A DNA stretch of 64,000 nucleotides, taken from NCBI RefSeq assembly GCF_029227915.1, contig NC_079886.1, positions 25,708,501 through 25,772,500 of the forward strand, read 5' to 3'. Below the pieces are notes generated by a model. The model saw only the letters and a program-made list of their open reading frames with translations. It was not told the origin of the DNA and searched no databases. This document shows positions 1-11,800 of this stretch, in pieces. How positions within the stretch are numbered: the stretch's first letter is position 1; the number at the start of each line of letters is the position of its first letter. Both the position numbers and the translations under genes were made by a program. The DNA is from Hydractinia symbiolongicarpus. Its lineage: Eukaryota > Cnidaria > Hydrozoa > Anthoathecata > Hydractiniidae.

Positions 1-903
1 ATGTAACGCAACCGGTGTAACAGAAACGGACTGATACCGTTAGAAAGTCAATGAAATGAAGTTTTCGAAACTGTCTCAATTTCTTCAGCGTGCGATAACG
101 GCTAGGATTGGTCCCACAGTAAAAAATGACTTATATATCTACATTTTCAAATGAAGCGCTCCAAAACAGCGCCCAGTGTAATCGCTGAGCACCAGCAATC
201 TTGCCAATTTAAGAAGAATGTTATTTAATGGAGTCCAATTGTCTCATTCATCACATTTGTCAGGTCACATTCCAAAATCAGTTCAATTAAGTCCTATAGT
301 AAATCGTTCCACTGTTAAAAGCGATGCAACCTAGTAATATCAGAAACATATCCCTAAATACATGTTGTTACGAAAATGTGACCCAACCGTTGTAACTGAA
401 ACGGACTGATACCGTTAAAAAGTCAATGAAATGTAGTTTTCAAAACTGTCTCAATTTCTTCAGCGTGCGATAACGGCTAGGATTGGTCCTACAGTAAAAA
501 ATGACTTATATATCTAAATATGTAAATAAAGAGTTACCACAGCGCCCAGTGTAATCGCTGAGTTCTAGCAATCATGTCAATTTCAGAATAATGTTATACC
601 TTGGAGTTCAATTGTCTCAATTATTGCAATTATAAAGTTATAGTCCAAAATCAGTTCAATTAAGCGCCACTGTCAATCGTTTTACTGTTAAAAGCGATAC
701 AACGTAGTAATATCAGAAAAATATCGCTAAGTACATGTTGGTACGAATATGTGACGCAACCGTTGTAACAGAAACGGACTCATACCGTTAGAATGTCAAT
801 GAAATGTAGTTTTTGGAATTGTCTGTATTTCTTCAGCGTGCGATAACGGCTAGGATTGGTCCTACAGTAAAAAATGACTTATTTATCTGCATTTTTAAAT
901 GAA

Positions 904-918
904 GCGCTACCACAGCGC
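904..918 (+). other. Short hairpin in each monomer (example copy)
   Basis: gcgct-accac-agcgc forms a 5-bp perfect stem with a 5-nt loop, and in the right arm reads gcgctgtggtagcgc. Most monomers keep it. Some left-arm monomers at 29.8-35.5 kb read gcgataccacagcgc and some right-arm monomers gcgctgtggtatcgc, which loses one stem pair. The left-arm side of the inversion breaks inside this element. Confidence 0.65.
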
Positions 919-1132
919 CCAGTGTAATCGCTGAGTTCTAGCAATCATGTCAATTTCAGAATAATGTTATACCTTGGAGTTCAATTGTCTCAATTATTGC
1001 AATTATAAAGTTATAGTCCAAAATCAGTTCAATTAAGTCCCACACTCAATCGTTTCACTGTTAAAAGCGATACAACCTAGTAATATCAGAAAAATATCGC
1101 TAAACACATGTTGGTACGAATATGTGACGCAA

Positions 1133-1162
1133 CCGTTGTAACAGAAACGGACTGATACCGTT
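1133..1162 (+). other. Clustered inverted pentamers ccgtt/aacgg (example copy)
   Basis: ccgtt at 1133-1137, aacgg at 1146-1150 and ccgtt at 1158-1162 give two overlapping dyads with 8- and 7-nt spacers, and the invariant box adds a further aacgg at 1218-1222. Most monomers keep the arrangement. Function is unknown; such dyads are common in satellites that bind proteins, but nothing here proves it. Confidence 0.6.
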
Positions 1163-1210
1163 AGAAAGTCAATGAAATGTAGTTTTTGGAATTGTCTCTA
1201 TTTCTTCAGC

Positions 1211-1229
1211 GTGCGATAACGGCTAGGAT
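1211..1229 (+). other. Invariant 19-bp box of the monomer (example copy)
   Basis: gtgcgataacggctagg with its preceding gc is nearly unchanged in both arms, including monomers that differ widely elsewhere. It is the best phase marker for the array. Rare variants: gcgtgggataacagctagg at 31253 and 34981, a gatagcggc form near 28270-32750, and a 2-bp-shorter right-arm form reading ttatcgacgctg (for example near 43100 and 61214). A protein-binding role is possible but is inference only. Confidence 0.7.
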
Positions 1230-4200
1230 TGGTCCTACAGTAAAAAATGACTTATTTATCTGCATTTTTAAATGAAGCGCTACAACAGCGCCCAGTGTAA
1301 TCGCTGAGTTCTAGCAATCATTGCAATTTCAGAACATTGTTACTTCTTGGAGTCCAATTGTCTCAATTATCACATTTATAAAGTTAAAGTCCAAAATCAG
1401 TTCAAGTAAGTCCCACAGTCAATCGTTTCACTTTTAAAAGCGATGCAACCTAGTAATATCAGAAAAATATCGCTAAGTACATGTTGCTACGAATATGTGA
1501 CGCAACCGTTGTAACAGAAACGGACTGATACCGTTAGAAACTCAATGAAATGTAGTTTTTGAAACTGTCTCTATTTCTTCAGCGTGCGATAACGGCTAGG
1601 ATTGGTCCTACCGTAAAAAATGACTTATTTATCTGCATTTTTAAATGAAGCGCTACCACAGCGCCCAGTGTAATCGCTGAGTTCTAGCAATCATGTCAAA
1701 TTCAGAACATTGTTACTTCTTGGAATTGTCTCAATTATCACATTTATAAAGTTAAAGTCCAAAATCAGTTCAAGTAAGTCCCACACTCAATCGTTTCACT
1801 GTTAAAAGCGATACAACCTAGTAATATCAGAAAAATATCGCTAACACATGTTGGTACAAATATGTGACGCAACCGTTGTAACAGAAACGGACTGATACCG
1901 TTAGCAAGTCAATGAAATGTAGTTTTTGGAATTGTCTCTATTTCTTCAGCGTGCGATAACGGCTAGGATTGGTCCTACAGTAAAAAATGACTTATTTATC
2001 TGCATTTTTAAATGAAGCGCTACCACAGCGCCCAGTGTAATCGCTGAGTTCTAGCAATCATGTCAAATTCAGAACATTGTTACTTCTTGGAGTCCAATTG
2101 TCTCAATTATCACATTTATAAAGTTAAAGTCCAAAATCAGTTCAAGTAAGTCCCACAGTCAATCGTTTCACTGTTAAAAGCGATGCAACCTAGTAATATC
2201 AGAAAAATATCGCTAAGTACATGTTGCTACGAATATGTGACGCAACCGTTGTAACAGGAGCGGACTGATACCGTTAGAAACTCAATGAAATGTAGTTTTT
2301 GAAACTGTCTCTATTTCTTCAGCGTGCGATAACGGCTAGGATTGGTCCTACCGTACAAAATGACTTATTTATCTGCATTTTTAAATGAAGCGCTCCCACA
2401 GCGCCCAGTGTAATCGCTGAGTTCTAGCAATCATGTCAAATTCAGAACATTGTTACTTCTTGGAATTGTCTCAATTGTCGCATTTATAAAGTTAATGTCC
2501 AAAATCAGTTCAAGTAAGTCCCACACTCAATCGTTTCACTGTTAAAAGCGATGCAACCTAGTAATATCAGAAAATATCGCTAAGTACATGTTGGTACGAA
2601 TATGTGACGCAACCGTTGTAACAGAAACGGACTGATACCGTTAGAAAGTCAATGAAATGTAGTTTTTGAAACTGTCTCAATTTTTTCAGCGTGCGATAAC
2701 GGCTAGGATTGGTCCTACAGTAAAAAATGACTTATTTATCTGCATTTTTATATGAAGCGCTACGACAGCGCCCAGTGTAATCGCTGAGTGCTAGCAATCA
2801 TGTCAAATTCAGAACATTGTTACTTCTTGGAGTCCAATTGTCTCAATTATCACATTTATAAAGTTAAAGTCCAAAATCAGTTCAAGTAAGTCCCACAGTC
2901 AATCGTTTCACTGTTAAAAGCGATGCAACCTAGTAATATCAGAAAAATATCGCCAAATACATGTTGCTACGAATATGTGACGCAACCGTTGTAACAGAAA
3001 CGGACTGATACCGTTAGAAAGTCAATGAAATGCAGTTTTTGAAACTGTCTCTATTTCTTCAGCGTGCGATAACGGCTAGAATTGATCCTACCGTAAAAAA
3101 TGACTTATTTATCTGCATTTTTAAATGAAGCGCTACCACAGCGCCCAGTGTAATCGCTGAGTTCTAGCAATCATGTCAAATTCAGAACATTGTTACTTCT
3201 TGGAATTGTCTCAATTATCACATTTATAAAGTTAAAGTCCAAAATCAGTTCAAGTAAGTCCCACACTCAATCGTTTCACTGTTAAAAGCGATGCAACCTA
3301 GTAATATCAGAAAAATATCGCTAAGTACATGTTGGTACGAATATGTGACGCAACCGTTGTAACAGAAACGGACTGATACCGTTAGAAAGTCAATAAAATG
3401 TAGTTTTTGAAACTGTCTCAATTTCTTTAGCGTGCGATAACGGCTAGGATTGGTCCTACAGTAAAAAATGACTTATTTATCTGCATTTTTATATGAAGCG
3501 CTACCACAGCGCCCAGTGTAATCGCTGAGTTCTAGCAATCATGTCAAATTCAGAACATTGTTACTTCTTGGAGTCCAATTGTCTCAATTTTTACATTTAT
3601 AAAGTTAAAGTCCAAAATCAGTTCAATTAAGTCCCACAGTCAATCGTTTCACTGTTAAAAGCGATACAACCTAGTAATATCAGAAAAATATCGCTAAACA
3701 CATGTTGCTACGAATATGTGACGCAACCGTTGTAACAGAAACGGACTGATAACGTTAGAAACTCAATGAAATGTAGTTTTTGAAACTGTCTCTATTTCTT
3801 CAGCGTGCGATAACGGCTAGGATTGGTCCTACCGTAAAAAATGATTTATTTATCTGCATTTTTAAATGAAGCGCTACCACAGCGCCCAGTGTAATCGCTG
3901 AGTTCTAGCAATCATGTCAAATTCAGAACATTGTTACTTCTTGGAATTGTCTCAATTATCACATTTATAAAGTTAAAGTCCAAAATCAGTTCAAGTAAGT
4001 CCCACACTCAATCGTTTCACTGTTAAAAGCGATACAACCTAGTAATATCAGAAAAATATCGCTAAACACATGTTGGTACGAATATGTGACGCAACCGTTG
4101 TAACAGAAACGGACTGATACCGTTAGCAAGTCAATGAAAAGTAGTTTTTGGAATTGTCTCTATTTCTTCAGCGTGCGATAACGGCTAGGATTGGTCCTAC

Positions 4201-4824
4201 CGTAAAAAATGACTTATTTATCTGCATTTTTAAATGAAGCGCTACCACAGCGCCCAGTGTAATCGCTGAGTTCTAGCAATCATGTCAAATTCAGAACATT
4301 GTTACTTCTTGGAATTGTCTCAATTATCACATTTATAAAGTTAAAGTCCAAAATCAGTTCAAGTAAGTCCCACACTCAATCGTTTCACTGTTAAAAGCGA
4401 TGCAACCTAGTAATATCAGAAAAATATCGCTAAGTACATGTTGGTACGAATATGTGACGCAACCGTTGTAACAGAAACGGACTGATACCGTTAGAAAGTC
4501 AATAAAATGTAGTTTTTGAAACTGTCTCAATTTCTTCAGCGTGCGATAACGGCTAGGATTGGTCCTACAGTAAAAAATGACTTATTTATCTGCATTTTTA
4601 TATGAAGCGCTACCACAGCGCCCAGTGTATTCGCTGAGTTCTAGCAATCATGTCAAATTCAGAACATTGTTACTTCTTGGAGTCCAATTGTCTCAATTTT
4701 TACATTTATAAAGTTAAAGTCCAAAATCAGTTCAATTAAGTCCCACAGTCAATCGTTTCACTGTTAAAAGCGATACAACCTAGTAATATCAGAAAAATAT
4801 CGCTAAACACATGTTGGTACGAAT

Positions 4825-7800
4825 ATGTAACGCAACCGGTGTAACAGAAACGGACTGATACCGTTAGAAAGTCAATGAAATGTAGTTTTCGAAGCTGTCT
4901 CAATTTCTTCAGCGTGCGATAACGGCTAGGATTGGTCCCACAGTAAAAAATGACTTATATATCTACATTTTTAAATGAAGCGCTCCAAAACAGCGCCCAG
5001 TGTAATCGCTGAGCACCAGCAATCTTGCCAATTTAAGAAGAATGTTATTTAATGGAGTCCAATTGTCTCATTCATCACATTTGTCAGGTCACATTCCAAA
5101 ATCAGTTCAATTAAGTCCTATAGTAAATCGTTCCACTGTTAAAAGCGATGCAACCTAGTAATATCAGAAACATATCCCTAAATACATGTTGTTACGAAAA
5201 TGTGACCCAACCGTTGTAACTGAAACGGACTGATACCGTTAGAAAGTCAATGAAATGTAGTTTTTGAAACTGTCTCAATTTCTTCAGCGTGCGATAACGG
5301 CTAGGATTGGTCCCACAGTAAAAAATGACTTATATATCTAAATATGTAAATAAAGCGCTACCACAGTGCCCAGTGTAATCGCTGAGTTCTAGCAATCATG
5401 TCAATTTCAGAATAATGTTATGCCTTGGAGTTCAATTGTCTCAATTATTGCAATTATAAAGTTATAGTCCAAAATCAGTTCAATTAAGCGCCACTGTCAA
5501 TCGTTTTACTGTTAAAAGCGATACAACCTAGTAATATCAGAAAAATACCGATAAATACATGTTGATACGAATATGTGACGCAACCTTTGTAACTGAAACG
5601 GACTCATACCGTTAGAATGTCAATAAAATGTAGTTTTTGGAATTGTCTGTATTTCTTAAGCGTGCGATAACGGCTGGGATTGGTCCCACAGTAAAAAATG
5701 ACTTATTAATTTAAATTTTTAAATAAAGCGCTACCACGGCGTCCAGTGTAATCGGCGAATTCCAACAATTTTATTTCTAGGAGTCCATTTGGGTCAATTA
5801 TTACATTTATAAGTTCAGATTCCAAAATCAGTTTAATTAAGTCCCACAGTCAATCGTTTCACTGTTAAAAGCGATGCAACCTAGTAATATCAGAAAAATA
5901 TCGCTAAGTACATGTTGGTACGAATATGTGACGCAACCGTTGTAACTGAAACGGACTGATACCGTTAAAAAGTCAATGAAATGTAGTTTTCAAAACTGTC
6001 TCAATTTCTTCAGCGTGCGATAACGGCTAGGATTGGTCCTACAGTAAAAAATGACTTATATATCTAAATATGTAAATAAAGAGTTACCACAGCGCCCAGT
6101 GTAATCGCTGAGTTCTAGCAATCATGTCAATTTCAGAATAATGTTATACCTTGGAGTTCAATTGTCTCAATTATTGCAATTATAAAGTTATAGTCCAAAA
6201 TCAGTTCAATTAAGCGCCACTGTCAATCGTTTTACTGTTAAAAGCGATACAACGTAGTAATATCAGAAAAATATCGCTAAGTACATGTTGGTACGAATAT
6301 GTGACGCAACCGTTGTAACAGAAACGGACTCATACCGTTAGAATGTCAATGAAATGTAGTTTTTGGAATTGTCTGTATTTCTTCAGCGTGCGATAACGGC
6401 TAGGATTGGTCCTACAGTAAAAAATGACTTATTTATCTGCATTTTTAAATGAAGCGCTACCACAGCGCCCAGTGTAATCGCTGAGTTCTAGCAATCATGT
6501 CAATTTCAGAATAATGTTATACCTTGGAGTTCAATTGTCTCAATTATTGCAATTATAAAGTTATAGTCCAAAATCAGTTCAATTAAGTCCCACACTCAAT
6601 CGTTTCACTGTTAAAAGCGATACAACCTAGTAATATCAGAAAAATATCGCTAAACACATGTTGGTACGAATATGTGACGCAACCGTTGTAACAGAAACGG
6701 ACTGATACCGTTAGAAAGTCAATGAAATGTAGTTTTTGGAATTGTCTCTATTTCTTCAGCGTGCGATAACGGCTAGGATTGGTCCTACAGTAAAAAATGA
6801 CTTATTTATCTGCATTTTTAAATGAAGCGCTACAACAGCGCCCAGTGTAATCGCTGAGTTCTAGCAATCATTGCAATTTCAGAACATTGTTACTTCTTGG
6901 AGTCCAATTGTCTCAATTATCACATTTATAAAGTTAAAGTCCAAAATCAGTTCAAGTAAGTCCCACAGTCAATCGTTTCACTTTTAAAAGCGATGCAACC
7001 TAGTAATATCAGAAAAATATCGCTAAGTACATGTTGCTACGAATATGTGACGCAACCGTTGTAACAGAAACGGACTGATACCGTTAGAAACTCAATGAAA
7101 TGTAGTTTTTGAAACTGTCTCTATTTCTTCAGCGTGCGATAACGGCTAGGATTGGTCCTACCGTAAAAAATGACTTATTTATCTGCATTTTTAAATGAAG
7201 CGCTACCACAGCGCCCAGTGTAATCGCTGAGTTCTAGCAATCATGTCAAATTCAGAACATTGTTACTTCTTGGAATTGTCTCAATTATCACATTTATAAA
7301 GTTAAAGTCCAAAATCAGTTCAAGTAAGTCCCACACTCAATCGTTTCACTGTTAAAAGCGATACAACCTAGTAATATCAGAAAAATATCGCTAACACATG
7401 TTGGTACAAATATGTGACGCAACCGTTGTAACAGAAACGGACTGATACCGTTAGCAAGTCAATGAAATGTAGTTTTTGGAATTGTCTCTATTTCTTCAGC
7501 GTGCGATAACGGCTAGGATTGGTCCTACAGTAAAAAATGACTTATTTATCTGCATTTTTAAATGAAGCGCTACCACAGCGCCCAGTGTAATCGCTGAGTT
7601 CTAGCAATCATGTCAAATTCAGAACATTGTTACTTCTTGGAGTCCAATTGTCTCAATTATCACATTTATAAAGTTAAAGTCCAAAATCAGTTCAAGTAAG
7701 TCCCACAGTCAATCGTTTCACTGTTAAAAGCGATGCAACCTAGTAATATCAGAAAAATATCGCTAAGTACATGTTGCTACGAATATGTGACGCAACCGTT

Positions 7801-8892
7801 GTAACAGGAGCGGACTGATACCGTTAGAAACTCAATGAAATGTAGTTTTTGAAACTGTCTCTATTTCTTCAGCGTGCGATAACGGCTAGGATTGGTCCTA
7901 CCGTACAAAATGACTTATTTATCTGCATTTTTAAATGAAGCGCTCCCACAGCGCCCAGTGTAATCGCTGAGTTCTAGCAATCATGTCAAATTCAGAACAT
8001 TGTTACTTCTTGGAATTGTCTCAATTGTCGCATTTATAAAGTTAATGTCCAAAATCAGTTCAAGTAAGTCCCACACTCAATCGTTTCACTGTTAAAAGCG
8101 ATGCAACCTAGTAATATCAGAAAATATCGCTAAGTACATGTTGGTACGAATATGTGACGCAACCGTTGTAACAGAAACGGACTGATACCGTTAGAAAGTC
8201 AATGAAATGTAGTTTTTGAAACTGTCTCAATTTTTTCAGCGTGCGATAACGGCTAGGATTGGTCCTACAGTAAAAAATGACTTATTTATCTGCATTTTTA
8301 TATGAAGCGCTACGACAGCGCCCAGTGTAATCGCTGAGTTCTAGCAATCATGTCAAATTCAGAACATTGTTACTTCTTGGAATTGTCTCAATTATCACAT
8401 TTATAAAGTTAAAGTCCAAAATCAGTTCAAGTAAGTCCCACACTCAATCGTTTCACTGTTAAAAGCGATGCAACCTAGTAATATCAGAAAAATATCGCTA
8501 AGTACATGTTGGTACGAATATGTGACGCAACCGTTGTAACAGAAACGGACTGATACCGTTAGAAAGTCAATAAAATGTAGTTTTTGAAACTGTCTCAATT
8601 TCTTCAGCGTGCGATAACGGCTAGGATTGGTCCTACAGTAAAAAATGACTTATTTATCTGCATTTTTATATGAAGCGCTACCACAGCGCCCAGTGTATTC
8701 GCTGAGTTCTAGCAATCATGTCAAATTCAGAACATTGTTACTTCTTGGAGTCCAATTGTCTCAATTTTTACATTTATAAAGTTAAAGTCCAAAATCAGTT
8801 CAATTAAGTCCCACAGTCAATCGTTTCACTGTTAAAAGCGATACAACCTAGTAATATCAGAAAAATATCGCTAAACACATGTTGGTACGAAT
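4825..8892 (+). repeat. HOR copy 2, 11 monomers (4068 bp)
   Basis: The tgcga of the box lies at 4915, 5290, 5663, 6016, 6389, 6762, 7135, 7502, 7875, 8242 and 8610. From 5961 it follows copy 1 at an offset of 5550 bp until about 8330. There the sequence switches from the monomer carrying the ctacgacagcg variant (copy 1, about 2760) directly into the sequence found near 4265 in copy 1, which leads to the cagtgtattcgctgag variant. Exactly four monomers are missing and the monomer phase is kept, as expected from unequal crossing-over or out-of-register strand exchange. The short step 5663 to 6016 (353 bp) is the subtype D monomer with its internal deletion. Confidence 0.93.
5700..5830 (+). repeat. 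Divergent monomer segment, subtype D (example)
   Basis: The middle of this monomer differs strongly from the others: ttattaatttaaatttttaaa, then cggcgtccagtgtaatcggcg, then aattccaacaattttatttctagg in pieces. D-type copies are also near 9770, 15320, 16790, 18260, 20120, 26825, 27570 and 32045. Those at 5.7, 9.8, 15.3 and 16.8 kb lack about 20 bp (catgtcatattaaaatga) that the others keep. I saw no D copy in the right arm. Confidence 0.8.
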
Positions 8893-11800
8893 ATGTAACG
8901 CAACCGGTGTAACAGAAACGGACTGATACCGTTAGAAAGTCAATGAAATGTAGTTTTCGAAGCTGTCTCAATTTCTTCAGCGTGCGATAACGGCTAGGAT
9001 TGGTCCCACAGTAAAAAATGACTTATATATCTACATTTTTAAATGAAGCGCTCCAAAACAGCGCCCAGTGTAATCGCTGAGCACCAGCAATCTTGCCAAT
9101 TTAAGAAGAATGTTATTTAATGGAGTCCAATTGTCTCATTCATCACATTTGTCAGGTCACATTCCAAAATCAGTTCAATTAAGTCCTATAGTAAATCGTT
9201 CCACTGTTAAAAGCGATGCAACCTAGTAATATCAGAAACATATCCCTAAATACATGTTGTTACGAAAATGTGACCCAACCGTTGTAACTGAAACGGACTG
9301 ATACCGTTAGAAAGTCAATGAAATGTAGTTTTTGAAACTGTCTCAATTTCTTCAGCGTGCGATAACGGCTAGGATTGGTCCCACAGTAAAAAATGACTTA
9401 TATATCTAAATATGTAAATAAAGCGCTACCACAGTGCCCAGTGTAATCGCTGAGTTCTAGCAATCATGTCAATTTCAGAATAATGTTATGCCTTGGAGTT
9501 CAATTGTCTCAATTATTGCAATTATAAAGTTATAGTCCAAAATCAGTTCAATTAAGCGCCACTGTCAATCGTTTTACTGTTAAAAGCGATACAACCTAGT
9601 AATATCAGAAAAATACCGATAAATACATGTTGATACGAATATGTGACGCAACCTTTGTAACTGAAACGGACTCATACCGTTAGAATGTCAATAAAATGTA
9701 GTTTTTGGAATTGTCTGTATTTCTTAAGCGTGCGATAACGGCTGGGATTGGTCCCACAGTAAAAAATGACTTATTAATTTAAATTTTTAAATAAAGCGCT
9801 ACCACGGCGTCCAGTGTAATCGGCGAATTCCAACAATTTTATTTCTAGGAGTCCATTTGGGTCAATTATTACATTTATAAGTTCAGATTCCAAAATCAGT
9901 TTAATTAAGTCCCACAGTCAATCGTTTCACTGTTAAAAGCGATGCAACCTAGTAATATCAGAAAAATATCGCTAAGTACATGTTGGTACGAATATGTGAC
10001 GCAACCGTTGTAACTGAAACGGACTGATACCGTTAAAAAGTCAATGAAATGTAGTTTTCAAAACTGTCTCAATTTCTTCAGCGTGCGATAACGGCTAGGA
10101 TTGGTCCTACAGTAAAAAATGACTTATATATCTAAATATGTAAATAAAGAGTTACCACAGCGCCCAGTGTAATCGCTGAGTTCTAGCAATCATGTCAATT
10201 TCAGAATAATGTTATACCTTGGAGTTCAATTGTCTCAATTATTGCAATTATAAAGTTATAGTCCAAAATCAGTTCAATTAAGCGCCACTGTCAATCGTTT
10301 TACTGTTAAAAGCGATACAACGTAGTAATATCAGAAAAATATCGCTAAGTACATGTTGGTACGAATATGTGACGCAACCGTTGTAACAGAAACGGACTCA
10401 TACCGTTAGAATGTCAATGAAATGTAGTTTTTGGAATTGTCTGTATTTCTTCAGCGTGCGATAACGGCTAGGATTGGTCCTACAGTAAAAAATGACTTAT
10501 TTATCTGCATTTTTAAATGAAGCGCTACCACAGCGCCCAGTGTAATCGCTGAGTTCTAGCAATCATGTCAATTTCAGAATAATGTTATACCTTGGAGTTC
10601 AATTGTCTCAATTATTGCAATTATAAAGTTATAGTCCAAAATCAGTTCAATTAAGTCCCACACTCAATCGTTTCACTGTTAAAAGCGATACAACCTAGTA
10701 ATATCAGAAAAATATCGCTAAACACATGTTGGTACGAATATGTGACGCAACCGTTGTAACAGAAACGGACTGATACCGTTAGAAAGTCAATGAAATGTAG
10801 TTTTTGGAATTGTCTCTATTTCTTCAGCGTGCGATAACGGCTAGGATTGGTCCTACAGTAAAAAATGACTTATTTATCTGCATTTTTAAATGAAGCGCTA
10901 CAACAGCGCCCAGTGTAATCGCTGAGTTCTAGCAATCATTGCAATTTCAGAACATTGTTACTTCTTGGAGTCCAATTGTCTCAATTATCACATTTATAAA
11001 GTTAAAGTCCAAAATCAGTTCAAGTAAGTCCCACAGTCAATCGTTTCACTTTTAAAAGCGATGCAACCTAGTAATATCAGAAAAATATCGCTAAGTACAT
11101 GTTGCTACGAATATGTGACGCAACCGTTGTAACAGAAACGGACTGATACCGTTAGAAACTCAATGAAATGTAGTTTTTGAAACTGTCTCTATTTCTTCAG
11201 CGTGCGATAACGGCTAGGATTGGTCCTACCGTAAAAAATGACTTATTTATCTGCATTTTTAAATGAAGCGCTACCACAGCGCCCAGTGTAATCGCTGAGT
11301 TCTAGCAATCATGTCAAATTCAGAACATTGTTACTTCTTGGAATTGTCTCAATTATCACATTTATAAAGTTAAAGTCCAAAATCAGTTCAAGTAAGTCCC
11401 ACACTCAATCGTTTCACTGTTAAAAGCGATACAACCTAGTAATATCAGAAAAATATCGCTAACACATGTTGGTACAAATATGTGACGCAACCGTTGTAAC
11501 AGAAACGGACTGATACCGTTAGCAAGTCAATGAAATGTAGTTTTTGGAATTGTCTCTATTTCTTCAGCGTGCGATAACGGCTAGGATTGGTCCTACAGTA
11601 AAAAATGACTTATTTATCTGCATTTTTAAATGAAGCGCTACCACAGCGCCCAGTGTAATCGCTGAGTTCTAGCAATCATGTCAAATTCAGAACATTGTTA
11701 CTTCTTGGAGTCCAATTGTCTCAATTATCACATTTATAAAGTTAAAGTCCAAAATCAGTTCAAGTAAGTCCCACAGTCAATCGTTTCACTGTTAAAAGCG

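Larger units (their letters stand above)
1..4824 (+). repeat. HOR copy 1, 13 monomers (4824 bp)
   Basis: The block begins at the landmark atgtaacgcaaccggtgtaa, which reappears at 4825, 8893, 14443, 15912, 17381 and 19238. The tgcga of the invariant box lies at 91, 466, 839, 1212, 1585, 1952, 2325, 2692, 3065, 3433, 3806, 4174 and 4542, giving 13 monomers. Compared with the 15-monomer copy at 8893 it lacks the two monomers that would follow the first (those with the acagtgccca variant and the ttcttaagcg variant). From about position 411 on it matches the third copy at an offset of 9618 bp with only rare substitutions, for example tagaattgatcc against tagaattggtcc near 3080/12698. The landmark sets a phase only; the true left end of the repeat lies outside the window. 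Confidence 0.93.

Noticed and set aside
1131-1152. A CENP-B-box-like site in aaccgttgtaacagaaacgg.
   Set aside because: It resembles the mammalian box loosely, but the spacing between the ttcg-like and cggg-like cores is wrong and the essential cggg is absent.
1371-1386. TATA-like tttataaagtt and polyadenylation-like aataaa strings in many monomers.
   Set aside because: They are expected by chance in AT-rich DNA, recur with the monomer, and are not linked to any coding sequence.
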